Source of the DNA: Coptis chinensis | Taxonomy: Eukaryota; Streptophyta; Magnoliopsida; Ranunculales; Ranunculaceae | DNA length: 64,000 nucleotides | Assembly: GCA_015680905.1 (NCBI GenBank) | Contig: CM027382.1 | Location: 16,465,501-16,529,500, forward strand | Direction: 5' to 3' | Shown: positions 11,740 through 23,760 of the stretch, in pieces | How the letters are laid out: each line of letters begins with the position of its first letter | Numbering within the stretch: position 1 is the first letter of the stretch | The notes under the pieces: model-generated | Seen by the model: the letters and a program-made list of their open reading frames with translations, nothing else | Database searches by the model: none | Told to the model about the DNA's origin: nothing | Program-made: the position numbers and the translations under genes

Positions 11740-14480
11740 TTTATATATATAACTAGGTAACTTTTTTTTTCCAAGATACAATCATTACAATAACTAGCAA
11801 GATGCACGTGCTATGCACGCGATGTTAAACAAAACTTATCGAAGAGTGTAAAATTCCAATGTTTTAAATAGATTTAAGAGGCAATCAAAACCCTAATATT
11901 TTATGTTATAGAATTCTCAAGGATTCAAAGTATGTTTGCTCTATGAATGAATGATTACTACCTACAAAACAATTTGGCGCAAAAAAAATAGATGAGAAAC
12001 AACTTTAAATTCAATAAATATGCAGTTATGCACTACACCACTATCTAATATGGCAGTGGAATAAATGTCTTCATACTGGGAAGTTGCTTGGTTGAAATAT
12101 TGTAAAAATGTGCATAACACATTTCTAAGCTCCTAAATAGTATGCATGCCTTCAAGTGTTATATTGCTACACACAAAGACAAAATATACAACTTGATTGA
12201 AGCAAATATCATATTCTACTCACTCAATCGTTTGTGCATCATCAGGTCATGTGCATAAAGTAAATGACTAAATTTATGGGATCTCAATAGCTTCGACTAA
12301 AGTATGTAAGACTTCATCATCGGTTCCCAAGGAGAGATGAGCTATAAGACGGGTTGATGTTAGCGGAATTGGCCATGTTACTATGTACTATGTGAATATT
12401 TACCAAAGCATGAATCATCCTGGTAAACAAAAAAAATGCCAAACTTCGACAACATTAACATTAAGTACAAATTATTAATATTCCATTGCAATTTTCTAGG
12501 TGCGCCCATTGAATTGATATGCCCAATTGTCATACTCCAGCACCAATGCAAATTGCCAACAGACCAAGTACTCAATTACTATGGAACTTAAGGTTCTTTC
12601 AATGAGCTTCCCACATTATTCTCGCCAACTCAGGATTGATTAACACAATTTAAAGTTGTGAATTAACAGTGAGACACTAAACCATTGTACTAAGCATTCA
12701 ATTAAGCCCAAAATAAAAATAAATAAAGCTTACTCTCTGATAAATGAATCGCTATTCTCGCACAAATCCACTCGATCCAGGTTTGCATTATGATATAACC
12801 AACTGCAACGCTTCTGCAAATATCAAAAATCTATCTTAATAAAACCATATATCCAATATAATAATAACACAAAAAAGGGGGAGTGAAGTAAATCAATAAT
12901 GGTAACTACATGCCTTCAAGTGTTATATTGCTACTTGCATGTCATTTTTTTCATGACTGAGGAGTACGTTGTACGCCATAACACAAGCCTTATAGAGTTA
13001 TAGGTATTTCATGGCTAGTGACACTATCCTTTCCCCCTAGCCCATTCTTGTAAAATGCATAGTATGAATGTGTCAGTGCAGTAGAGGTAGCAACTATTCT
13101 TTTGTTCTATATATTCGCCATTAACAACCTATGGTAATTCAATTGAGTCCCTCGTGTCACCGCAGATCTAGGGGTTGCTGGAACTCTGCGTACTGGAGAT
13201 TCTAGAAGGGTTCACGGAGTAGAATCTATCAGTTCACATGGTTATGAAACGCTCAATGCTCCATAACCTATTTAGACTCCCATTAAGAAATAGAGGTCAG
13301 GTTTTATAGTCTAACCTATGTAGATATCAAACCTATTTAGACTCCCATTTAGATTTTACGCAAGAGCAATCATAAGATATTAAATGTATTTCAAAAATAG
13401 GTTGTAAAGGTTCTTATGAGAGTAGTTTGCATTATAAATAGCAAGCATAGATTAATATGGGATAGGATGCTATAAAGTAGAACATTGTATATAAAAGAAA
13501 AAGAAAACAATAGTGAAGCTTAGAAAAAGAGTACCTATAATAGCGCAAAATTTGTTGCCCCCAAATGGAAGGAAACCTGCAAGGCCGCAATAAAAGTACA
13601 TTGAATCCAGTAAAGAATCAACATGATCACCACCAAAAGGGTAATGTTTATTGCAAGCTCAAAAGAGAACTCTATGAAATTTGAAGAAAAAATGAATGAA
13701 ACGTTCCAACCATATTCCAACAATATTAGAAACTTAATAACATTTGCTGGTAAGTAAATATTGATTTTTTTAGTTACTGGTTTACAACACAAACAACAAC
13801 AATCATATTCCATGGCCAAGAAAAATAATTCCTAATCAAGAAATGAGAAGCGGACGGACACATCAGATAGAAAACATGAAAAAATATTTCTTAATATAAT
13901 TCAAAAACATAAAGTCTAGGAAAAAAAAAATCTGAAAGCCATTTTAGTTCCTACTTCTTAATTCAATCCCAAACCCCAATTTCAAAACTACATGTTGTAA
14001 GCAATACCCAAAACTCAATTTTAGAAACTAAACGTATAAAACAAATCCCAATTTCAAAAAGGATCTCATCAAATCCCCAAATCGACTTCTTTAAAAAGGA
14101 CACCAACACTAAGTTAACTGAAACGTCTAAAATTCAAGTCAAAGGGATTACAATTATGCACTCTTACCTGATTCTTAAGTTGGTGGATTACCTAATTACA
14201 ATCTACGACCAACCCTGTTTCATATTTCAAATAACTTTTGAGCAGTGAATTAATCCAAGCAAAGATGAATTCATATTAATTTTTTTTTTATCAATTCATC
14301 AAATAATTAGTACTCAAATGAAACAATCAACCAATCAAGATCTCAAAAAAATTAAAATTTGAAGAATTGATGAATAAAAGGAAATTCGCATGATTTAGAG
14401 AATTGAAAGTAACAATCAAACCTAATTTAGAGAAATAGAGTGATGGTTTTTTTATCCAGGTCTTCTATTTTTTTTTTTAA

Positions 14481-14523
<43 letters not shown>

Positions 14524-15110
14524 AAAAACGATGTAAACTTAAAAGAGAGATCGAGATAGGCTCATACCCATAAAACATGTCTACAATTCTCCATCAGTTG
14601 CTTTGCACTTACATCTGTTACCATGTACAAATTCCAAATGATTTATTTTAAGTTCAGAATTTTAAAACATCAAATCAAGTGGGTGAAAGTGATAACAACT
14701 TGGAATAGCATAATGGTTACCCAAACACACAAAAATCACCCAATAGTCTGAAGATGTCTTTTGACTGTAAGTGTTCTTCTCTACATGGAGTCTCATTAAC
14801 AGCAGACTGAAGTTATAAGCAAAACATAAATCTGATAAGTATTTCAAGAGACTTACCCCATTTGGCTTTGAGCAACCTACACCAACCACCAGATGACAGT
14901 TCCATAACCATGAGTCCATGACTCCCATCTTCGATGCACCTCCCACCTCAACTTCACGTTCAGGAGAACTTTCACTGTTTGCATAATCTACCATTTTAGT
15001 TGCTGGAGTGGATATGAAGAGAATGAAAGAGCATGAAGAAGAAATAACATGGGCATGGGAGGAATCAAAAAGAAAATGCTGCACAAATTATCTTATTTCG
15101 CTTTTTTAGC
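11740..15110. other. Intergenic stretch without recognised genes
   Basis: AT-rich sequence with only short open frames. It holds a perfect 26-bp direct repeat (CATGCCTTCAAGTGTTATAT... at 12145-12170 and 12909-12934) and a GA microsatellite at 14486-14521. The 140-codon minus frame at 14662-15084 matches no family I recognise and does not continue the CPN60 fragment beside it. Confidence 0.55.
14486..14521. repeat. (GA)n microsatellite
   Basis: About 18 GA units in non-coding DNA, preceded by a T-rich stretch. Confidence 0.95.
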
Positions 15111-15129
15111 TTCAATTACTCATAATTAC

Positions 15130-16203
15130 CTGGCAGCATCAACCAACGCAATTAATCACTTTCAGTGGGTCAATAATTCCAGCTTTCACCATGTCTACAT
15201 ATTCACCTGGTTATACAAATTAAGCAAAGATTAGAGAAACCTATATTAATTTAGCGAATAACATTGTTCTAGCTACATACCTTTAGTTGCATCATATCCA
15301 AGGTCATAGTCATCCTGCTCCAATAGCTTGCCAACAATCATAACACCCTCAACTCCAGCATTAGCAACAATTGTGTGAACTGGCATCTGAAGTTGAAAGA
15401 AGGCCCAAAGGCCAAAACAAAATATTAGATCAGTAAATTAGGTATCAAAAGGTCCAAAAAAATAGGATGCAAATGTTGAATTGAACTCCAATTATAAGTA
15501 GCCACTTGTATACTTAAATAGTGTCAAAAGGAAAAATCATGCAGAACAATTTCAATGAGACTTCTATAAAGAATATCATGTTTGTCGAATGTTTGCAATA
15601 AATACGTGTTCTAATAAACCAGTTGGCAATGAAATATTAACCTTCAGAGCATTCGAATAACTGGACTCCAACTTTCGGTCAAAATTTGCGGTTTGCAATT
15701 TGTCCAACTCCTTTGATGCATAAACAGATGACACCACCACCACAACTAAGAAAAAAGCTCTTATAAACCACATTTTCAATCCCCTAACCAACCTAAAGAA
15801 AGAGTGACAATTTATCAAATATTGAATTTACTTGGTACAATTCCCTTTTCAACAGCCGCTCTAGTTGCATTTAGTGCATCAGTAACTCTATCCTTTTTCT
15901 CCCCGACTTTAGTTTTGCTAGCACCTCCAATCTGCAAGAAAACTCAGGCTAAGCACTTATCAGCTTCCCATACCACATATAATATTTCTATAATATTTCA
16001 ATAGGCAAATCAGATTGTAGTCATCTGGCTATTTTGGAAATTATTTGCAAATACAAAAAATCGACACATTATCACTATTAAGAAAAGAGAAGCAGTTCAT
16101 TGAAAATTAGGACCATACCTTTAAAACAGCAACACCACCAAAAAGCTTTGCAAGTCTCTCTTGCAACTTCTCCTTTTCATAATCAGAAGTGCTTCCAACA
16201 GAC
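15130..16203 (-). pseudogene. Mitochondrial-type chaperonin CPN60/HSP60 fragment, intron-bearing, frameshifted
   Basis: Five exon-like blocks read leftwards: 16203-16119 ([17 protein letters not shown]), 15931-15832 ([20 protein letters not shown]), 15745-15642 (YASKELDKLQTANFD), 15386-15281 (ANAGVEGVMIVGKLLEQDD) and 15206-15130 (GEYVDMVKAGIIDP). These match, in order, the apical-to-equatorial C-terminal part of plant mitochondrial CPN60, the group I chaperonin that folds matrix proteins. Introns are kept, so this is not a processed copy. The 15745-15642 block has lost two bases in the conserved GGGVALLYASKEL segment, and the next changes remove several more bases. The 15206-15130 block has a two-base loss after the LKVI motif that leads to a stop. 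The N-terminal two thirds and the last exon are absent. A locally duplicated gene that decayed is the simplest reading. Confidence 0.85.
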
Positions 16204-16320
16204 CTTGGTTGTTACAAGAATGAAACATGTTACTATTCCTTAACAATTCACACTATTCAATAGATTCAAGCAATCACTTGTCCCATAAATTGACTAAAGT
16301 TGTAAGATGTTTGATTAGAG

Positions 16321-17196
16321 TGTTGGAACAGAAAGGATTTCATTGTAATGAGAGAAAAAAATGAAAAACAGAAGAGATGAGAGAGAAGGGAAAATAATCG
16401 CTTTGTATTCTCTCGTTAGACTTTTCATTTTCTTAATGTCTTATTAAATAACCCAATTATTGCTAATTAAATGCCATTTAGTAAGGCGTACAATTCAAAA
16501 TGGCGTGGAATTGGTTTTTTAATATACTGCCAAATGAAAAGACTGATTGCTCCTATTCAAAGGTGTTAAGCAATATTTTTATTTAAGGATAATATCGGTA
16601 CTGAAAATTTATAAAGGCATAAAAAGACAAAGTAGTCATCATTAATAAATATCTAGAAATCTGATTTTATTATTCATCCAGGGGTATTATACATAAGAAA
16701 AAGACCCAGATGAATTTAAGAGGCCACGATCATTATAGGATATACTACTAGTAGAGATGGAAACATATGAGAAGGTGCTCCATATGGGCTCAATGGTGGG
16801 CATCCATATAGACCCACGTATCTTATAAGACTCTCCCTTAGATGTCCACCATTATTCTGGAAATTCTGGTGGGTGTATCTTTTGTTGCCTCATTAAAATT
16901 TTGATTGGAAAAGCCTACGATAAAAACCAAATCTAAAGGAAAAAGAGTGTATCTTTCATAGCATTCTTCTGGATGCTCTACGACTATTCAATGACAGTTA
17001 CCTCGTTAAACCCTTGTGAAGAAAAACCCAGTCGGAAAAACCAAAATGAAGGAAAAAAAAGTAAAATATTCCTCAAAATCATTGAAATAGTATTGAAACT
17101 TGCTTAATACTGTCTCATTAAAACCTTTGCTATGAAAACTAGTGGAATAAAACCTAGATAATGATAAGGAGTACAGTGCATATGTCCTGGGACACA
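16321..17196 (-). repeat. Candidate 3' LTR of the copia element
   Basis: The minus strand has a G-rich tract (CAGGGGGCG near 17208-17216) after the end of pol. A TGTGTCCCAGG start follows at 17196, and the last TG...CA-type end CTGTTCCAACA is at 16321. There is no second copy to compare and no testable target duplication, so both ends are provisional. Confidence 0.5.
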
Positions 17197-17339
17197 TTCT
17201 TTAGGATGCGCCCCCTGTTCTATTAGTCCCCTTGATAAAGACCAGTCTTTATATGGCTTGGTGGTGAACTATGCTCATGTCGATCCCATATACACATTTC
17301 TGAAAATGTATGCTTCGGTAGTGATTTAGTGAAGAGATC

Positions 17340-18530
17340 AGCAAGGTTGTCACTGGAACAAACTTGCTCGACCTTAATCTGCTTCTTCTTCTAAAGTTGG
17401 TGAGTGTAAAAGAATTTTGGCACAATGTGTTTTGTCATGTCTCCCTTTATAAATCCTTCTTGAATCTGGGCTATAAAAATTGCATTAACCACATATATAA
17501 TGTTGGGAACATTTGTTATAGAAGGTAATTGACAAGAACTATGAATATGCCTAATTAATAACCTTAACCATACATATTCACGACTAGCTTCATGATGAGC
17601 TAAAATTTCAAAGTGGTTAGAGGAAGTTGCCACTAAAGTTTGTTTAGTAGAACGCCAACAAATGACAACATTACCACTAAGAAATACATAACCTGTTTGG
17701 GAGAGAAACTTGTGAGGATCTGACATAAATCTTGAATCTCCATATCCCATAGACTCGGAACCTTTAGAATCCTTTGAGTAAACCTAAATCCATGGTTCCA
17801 CGTAGTTATCTTAAGACATGTTGTACACTGTTCGAGTGTTTTTTATTTAGTAGGCATGGAGCTATACATGGCTAACAAATTTATAGAAAAAGAAATGTTT
17901 GGTCTAGTGCATTGTGCACGCTAGATACATTAATGCGCCAATTGCACTCAAGTATGGTACTTCAATCAGAACCTAATACTTCTTCAGTTTCTTCTTTGGG
18001 GTGATATGGGTCTTTATCTGTGTTCAGTGATCGGATGACCATTGGGGTACTTAATGGATGTGCCTTGTCCATATGGAAATATTTCAAAATATTCTCAGTG
18101 TAATTAGTCTGGTGGACTAATACACCACTAAAACTTCTCTCGATCTGTAGGGCGAGACAAAGTCTTGTTTCCCCAAGGTCTTTCATCTAAAATTACTTCT
18201 TTAGGTATTGAGTAGTTTTCTCGAGCTCTTCAGGAGTTTCAACCAAATTTATGTCATCCACATACGCTGCTAGTATTGCAAATTCATTTAAGGATTTCTT
18301 TATAAAGACACATAGGCAAATTTCATCGTTTGCATACCCTTTCTTAGACAAACATTCACTAAGACGATTGTACCACAATCTTCCGGATTGTTTCAAGCCA
18401 TACAATGAATGTCTTAGCTTGATTGAGTACGTACTCCTTGGTTTTTCTTTAGCCAAACCAAATCCTTCAGGGATTTTCATGTAAATATCTTTGTCTATGT
18501 CCCCATACAAGTAGGCAATTGATAAGTGCC
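17340..18530 (-). pseudogene. Copia RT C-terminal part and RNase H (broken)
   Basis: Reads leftwards from YGDIDKDIYMKIPEGF and LYGLKQSGRLWYNRLSECL through the RT active-site motif AAYVDDINLV (YVDD intact, near 18260) and the MKDLGE...LALQIERS connection. RNase H follows, with SQTGYVFLSGNVVICWRSTK and EASREYVWLR, ending in the DNLADLFTKSLP motif near 17340. Frames change at about 18190 and 17950, and stops interrupt the region, so it cannot make an active polymerase. The LADLFTK(S)LP ending is characteristic of Ty1/copia pol. Confidence 0.9.
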
Positions 18531-18874
18531 TTTTTGTATATATGAGTTTGGATTCTCACACACACTCGAATTTACTCACTCAAGATTACCTCGCTCACGT
18601 TCACGTTGAAATTTAGTTTGAGCAAAGGTTTCATTCCAAACCAAAAGACTAGAACACTTATTTACAACCAACTGGAAATTACTCGTTAAGGGAGTTATGT
18701 GAGCAGGATTTTTACTTTTGATTTTAACCTACTTTATTGATATGCAAGTTATTAAACTTAAGTTACACTAATTTACTTACTACACAAGAGAAATAGAGAG
18801 AAAGATATAGGTGGAAAGTTAATCTACTCATGCAAAATTAGCAATTGTAGCTAGAAGGTCAATTTACTACTGTC
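18531..18874. other. Spacer between copia remnant and Athila-like element
   Basis: 344 bp of AT-rich DNA with no coding potential or repeat recognised. It begins with TGATAAGTGCC, which resembles the TGATAAG LTR start used by the neighbouring family, but nothing beyond that matches. Confidence 0.4.
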
Positions 18875-20220
18875 TGATAAGCACCCAAAAGTGTAGTTTA
18901 AACCCCTTAATAGTATTCTACTTAGGCCAATTATGTTTATAATAAATAAGAGTTAGTACTATTTACGTATTTTTGTGCATTGAATACTCTTGTGCATTTC
19001 AGGACTTGAAGTTGATTAGGTGACTAAAAGCACCACTTTTGCATGGAAAATGAGTCAAGATGATTGCCGAGGAAGTTCTATGTTTAAAGCCCAAGAATCA
19101 TGGAGAAAATTCTTTTTCAAGCCCAGTCAAAGCTGGGAAGTCAAAGTCAATCCGAGTAGAAAAATGAAAGAAAAGTCAATAGAACTTCAACAAGCCATAT
19201 CTTTGGACTCGGGCCTCAGAATTGGACTTACTTTATGTCAAAACGGCCGGCTCGAAATAAGCTTTCCAATGGACCTAGCCTTGCACTAAACAGAGCTATA
19301 AAAGTGGATAAAAAAAAGGCACAAAAGTAATTTTCAACAGTTGTGGGCTCTTTAAACTTAACCTAATGGACTTCGGGCTCACTTTAGAGGCCCAAAGTCC
19401 CCTTTTTTGGGCCATGAACGAAAATGTAACCCTAACCCTCTCCTATATAAGGAGGGTTAAGGCTAAAAACTCTCTCATTCCCCTCTTTAGTTAATAATTA
19501 GTTTATTTAGTTTAATTAGTTTTACTTTATTTAGGGTTAGAATAATGTTAAGTTGTAGCCACCATTAATTCCCATCAATAAAAGCTTAGTTATTCAATTA
19601 ATTTATCTTTTCAATTATGTTTTTAGTTTATTTATTTAATATGATGCCAATGATACAAGGCTAAACCTCCATTTGAGGAGGTTTATGAAGCTATGTGAGG
19701 ATATTAGAGAAGGTTTATGAAGCTATGTGAGGATGCTTAACCATTAATATTATTGTTTTGCAAATAAGAACTTCAAGTTCTTTGTTATGAGTAACTAGAG
19801 ATAGAGCTCATAACGGGAACTAGAGTTTAGAGCCACCACCAAAGAGATTTGTGGTAGATCTAAACTCTCATGCTAGTGAAGCCTTGATCCGAGGGGCTTG
19901 GTGTTCACTAGGGATCAATACAAGCGATTCGATACTAACTAATAGTCAATCGAATAATGTGGCGGATTAAACCCCTTCTAATACCTTCTCTTGTCAACTT
20001 AAATTCACTGTTTTTCACCTCATATCTACTATTTTGACTCTCATTAGTGAAGCATATTTTTAATCTAGATTCGCATCCAAGTAGTGTACAACTAGAGTTT
20101 GGCGAACAAGACTATTCCTCCCTATCTCACATGATTTAGAGAGTTTCATATCTTGATAAATTACTATTTCTCCATCTCCATATCAACTGTTCACGAGTTT
20201 ATTTCAATTATATCTTATCA
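18875..20220 (+). repeat. 5' LTR of the plus-strand Athila-like element
   Basis: 1346 bp starting TGATAAG and ending CTTATCA, a perfect 7-bp terminal inverted repeat, followed at once by a PBS. A TATATAA box at 19444-19450 should serve the LTR promoter. The first 120 bp match the start of LTR A (minus strand from 47195), so the families are related; the 3' halves are not. It includes a tandem 24-bp repeat (AGGTTTATGAAGCTATGTGA...) at about 19678-19735. Confidence 0.85.
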
Positions 20221-20236
20221 ATGGCGCCGCTTGCCA
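20221..20236 (+). promoter_or_regulatory. Primer-binding site (Asp-tRNA type)
   Basis: ATGGCGCCGCTTGCCA directly follows the LTR. It resembles the TGGCGCCGTTGCC primer site of Athila elements, complementary to the 3' end of plant tRNA-Asp. Confidence 0.75.
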
Positions 20237-21257
20237 TCTAGTTTGTTTACATTACACGTGTTTAGATTACAAAACACTATTTTCACTATTCACAAATCAC
20301 ACACTAAAACATTGTTCGTAATTTCTTGAATTTTTCTTCTACTGTTCGAGAGCATATAAGTTATTCAATCAACTCCTTGCCCTCCCATGACTTGACCTTA
20401 AAAGTTTCAACCCTAGTTATTTAGTTGTAAGCGCGCACGCCTCATATTTGCCTTCACTGAATGCGACCCGCCTTCTACATCTTAAGCGCGCATCACTCCC
20501 AATTTGCCTTAATTCTAAGCGCGCACACACCCTAGGTTAATTAGATGAAATTAATTTTTTAATATTTTTTCCAATCTTATCTCACGAGTACAGTACAATA
20601 CTCATATGCTATCAACTACAAAAAATTTAAAAATTATTTTTCTTCATTTTAAACGGTGTCTAGCAAACTGACAGAATTTGGGGTTCTCTAATTAAGGGAC
20701 GTGCGTGCACGGACAACCTTCCTCAAATTCCTAAGTGACCTGGCCGTTGGTTTGATAAAAAAAAATACAAAAAAAAAGATTAATTAATATTAGTTAGTAA
20801 GGTCACCCACTACCAAAGCCCGTTTCATAGGCCCAACACGAAGCCCATAGTAAAAGCCTTTTTCTAATTATTAAAAGTTTAAAAACTAATAAGGCTAATC
20901 TTTTTACAAGACTTCACAATCCACATTGTGTACCAGGACTAGTACTCGTATAATTGTTCAAGTAACATAGACGTGTTTCAAGGCTGTTGAAGACGCTATT
21001 TATACGCGTAGCAAGGACCCTCTAGGTAACACCTCTATACATCCTCGAATATACTGTCAGAGGATTCTATTTCTAGTAATAATCAGGCTATTTTTGCATG
21101 CTCATTAGGACTTGCCTATTAGACTTAAAACTTGCATGAGATTAAGATCTGGTACACATAAACCTGCCATAATAGTTTATCGTAGACACAGAAATAATCG
21201 CCTATTTAGAAATTCACCAATCACCACACACACACCACATACACCATATTTGTAGAA
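20237..21257 (+). other. Untranslated leader of the Athila-like element
   Basis: About 1 kb without coding sequence between PBS and gag. It contains three spaced copies of TAAGCGCGCA (about 20430-20525), GC-only palindromes that stand out in AT-rich DNA and recur in the leaders of the related elements here. Confidence 0.6.
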
Positions 21258-22327
21258 ATGGGTGAAGAAATAGCAAAGAGACTGCTCTCTAATTTCTATA
21301 AGGCTTTAAACGATGGACCTGAGTCCTGCATAATTCTTGCAGATACTACGGGAGATTTTAGAATCCCCCCAATATGTTTAATCTACTACATGTTTTCCAT
21401 GGGTTAGACCATGAGAAACCTTGTCAACACTTACGTAGGATACAACAAGTTCTTACTATATTTCATCATCCTAACGTAAGACCTGAACAAATAAAGCTCA
21501 GGGTGTTTCCTTTCACCCTAGCTGACAAAGCGGCTGCTTGGTTAACAACACAAAAGCCGAACTCTGTTGACACATGGGAAAAACTAGTAAAATTATTTAT
21601 GGAACAATTTTACCCACCATAGAAGACGGATGAAATGTTATCACACATTCATTTCTTTCGCCAAAAGCCTTAAGAATCCTTTTATGAGACTTGGAATCAT
21701 TTCACTGATCTTCTAATAAAATGTCGTTTACATTATAATCTGGGTAAAGACACACTAGTTCGTGCCTTCTTCAAAGGCCTATCCCAACATCATAAAGAGA
21801 CTTTAGATATAATGAATTGAGATAATTTCCTAGGTAAATGAGCCACAGATGCTTATAACTTTCTAGATAATCAATCCAAGAAAAGTAACAACTGGGGAGG
21901 TAAAGATTACTCCCGCTCAATTCCTTCTTCTACAGCTAAGGCAGCCAGTATGCTTGAGATTAAATAAGATTCTGAACTTAAAACTTTAATTGAATCCCTC
22001 ACTCATAAGGTAGATGCCCTTTCTGTTAAAAAACAAGAAAATAAACCAACTCCTATCATAAATATAAACTCTCTCCACTGTAATTTTTGTTATAGTCTTG
22101 AGCATTCCGATCATTATTGTCCTCTTGCTTATGAACAACCACAATCACAGCCAGAAGATGTCTGTACTTTTAATTATATACCTAACATACCTTGGAGACA
22201 AAATCCTAATTTTAGTTGGCGTATAGTAATAATCACTAACCCACAGCACCTCCAGGTTTTAATAATCAAAATGTTAGGTCCACCAACAACTACAATCAAT
22301 ATCAACCAAGGCAAGGACAAGGGCAAA

Positions 22328-22382
<55 letters not shown>

Positions 22383-22780
22383 GAAGTTTAGTCCCGGTTA
22401 ATAACAACTATCAAAATCCACCCGATAATAATCAACATGAGATAGTTTCTGTTACACAACCCATGACAACTCAACCTTCCCAAAATGATAGATTCGATGC
22501 ATACATGCAAGCTCAACAACAGATATTACTAGCCATCCAATAATTAATCCATCCAACAATTATCCCAAGAAAAACCACAACAAAAAGGCGTGTTTCCAGG
22601 CCAACCTGTACCTAATCCAAAATCAACAAACACAGCCTTTGAATTAAATGGTAGTTCTAGTAATGAAAATATAATGCAAGGAAAATTAAAGGCCGTAACT
22701 ACTCTCCCTTTAGGGAAAGTAGTTGACAACAAAGTAATAATGTCTGCGGATTCCCCATAATAAAGAAAACTTACTAGATA
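21258..22780 (+). pseudogene. Gag of the plus-strand Athila-like element (broken)
   Basis: Starts MGEEIAKRLLSNFYK. The capsid-like region has LRVFPFTLADKAAAWL and a W-x-x-L-V-K-L-F-M-E-Q-F-YPP ending, typical of plant Ty3 gag, and is followed by stops at about 21620, 21674 and 21838. A zinc knuckle C-x2-C-x4-H-x4-C (CNFCYSLEHSDHYC) is at about 22080-22121. An AAT repeat at 22328-22381 encodes an Asn run next to it. In life this protein would form the cytoplasmic virus-like particle; here it cannot be made whole. Confidence 0.85.
22328..22381. repeat. (AAT)n microsatellite within gag
   Basis: About 18 AAT units in frame with the Asn-rich nucleocapsid region of gag; probably expanded from an existing Asn-rich stretch. 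Confidence 0.95.
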
Positions 22781-22941
22781 CACTAGATACCATAGTTGAA
22801 ACTGAAGATCCTACCACTGTAGAATTACCAGTTAAACTTCAACCTAAGGGGAAACCGACAACAGTTAAAGAAAAGGGAAATACTCCTATTGACCCTTATG
22901 CTAAATATAGAGAAAAACCACCGATTTCCCAGAGACTAGCT

Positions 22942-23760
22942 ATGTTAAAAAAGGACGATAATTTTGACGAGATTAGGGAAGTTTTTAATTATTTAATTAT
23001 AAACCTACCTTTCCTCAAAGCCATAAAACGTCTTCCAACTCATGCTAAGTTTCTTAAAGATTTGTGCACTACAAAGATGAAAATAAATACACCTAAAGAA
23101 GCCTTCTTAACAGAACAATTTCCCTATTTATCTGAGCACAATGGAATTGTTAAGTACAAGGACCCTAGTCGTCCCTTTGTACAATGCACCTTAGGCGATA
23201 TTTTCACCACAACTGCTCTTCTAGATCTAGGGGCGAGTGTTAACTTACTCCCATTTTACCTTTATAAATAACTAGGTATACACGATCTAAAACCGACTAA
23301 AATGACTTTGCAGTTAGCCGATCGTTCGATTAAATATCCTAAGGGCATAGTTGAAAATATTCTTGTTAAAGTACAAGACTTCTATTATCCAGCCGATTTT
23401 GTCATTCTAAACACAGAAGTTGCCCATAACTATATTCCTATTATCTTAGGTCGTCCTTTTTTGGCAACTGCTAATACCCTCATTAATTACCGCGATGGTT
23501 CGATATCCATTTCCTTTGGAAATCTTGCTGTTGAGGTAAATATTTTTAAGATAATGCAACAGACACCAGACATGACTATAGATGGCGAAATTAGCATGAT
23601 AGAGAGTCTCGCTCAAGATTATTTTAACAAAACTTTTCCAGAATATCAGATGCACCAATTTATTTCCTTTGGCAGCACTAAAGATTCTTACATCCAAGAA
23701 GTACATATATGCTCTCTTAGAATCTACTCCTATTCACGATCTAGCTCTTGAGTTTGAAGA
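22942..23760 (+). pseudogene. Retroviral-type aspartic protease region (broken)
   Basis: Readable as FVQCTLGDIFTTTALLDLGA then SVNLLPFYLYK and, after a stop at 23269, LQLADRSIKYPKGIVENILV and IILGRPFLATANTLINYRDG. The active site normally reads D-S/T-G; here it is D-L-G, as in several Athila copies. ILGRPFLATA is the second conserved protease motif. It would cleave the Gag-Pol polyprotein inside the particle. Confidence 0.85.

Larger units (their letters stand above)
16321..18530 (-). mobile_element. Truncated Ty1/copia retrotransposon, 3' half
   Basis: Copia pol remnants on the minus strand followed by a candidate 3' LTR. The order RT, RNase H, LTR fits copia, where integrase precedes RT. 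Everything upstream of mid-RT (gag, protease, integrase, 5' LTR) is absent. The break at about 18530 lies 345 bp from the next LTR. It abuts the CPN60 pseudogene on its left. Confidence 0.85.

Noticed and set aside
14662-15084. 140-codon minus frame next to the CPN60 fragment
   Set aside because: Does not continue CPN60 and shows no motif; it may be a chance frame, so it is not listed as a gene.
18531-18560. TGATAAGTGCC as a possible further LTR start
   Set aside because: Only the first few bases match the TGATAAG family; the following sequence does not.
22174-22407. Minus-strand frame rich in Leu opposite gag
   Set aside because: It is the antisense of the AAT repeat in the gag Asn run.
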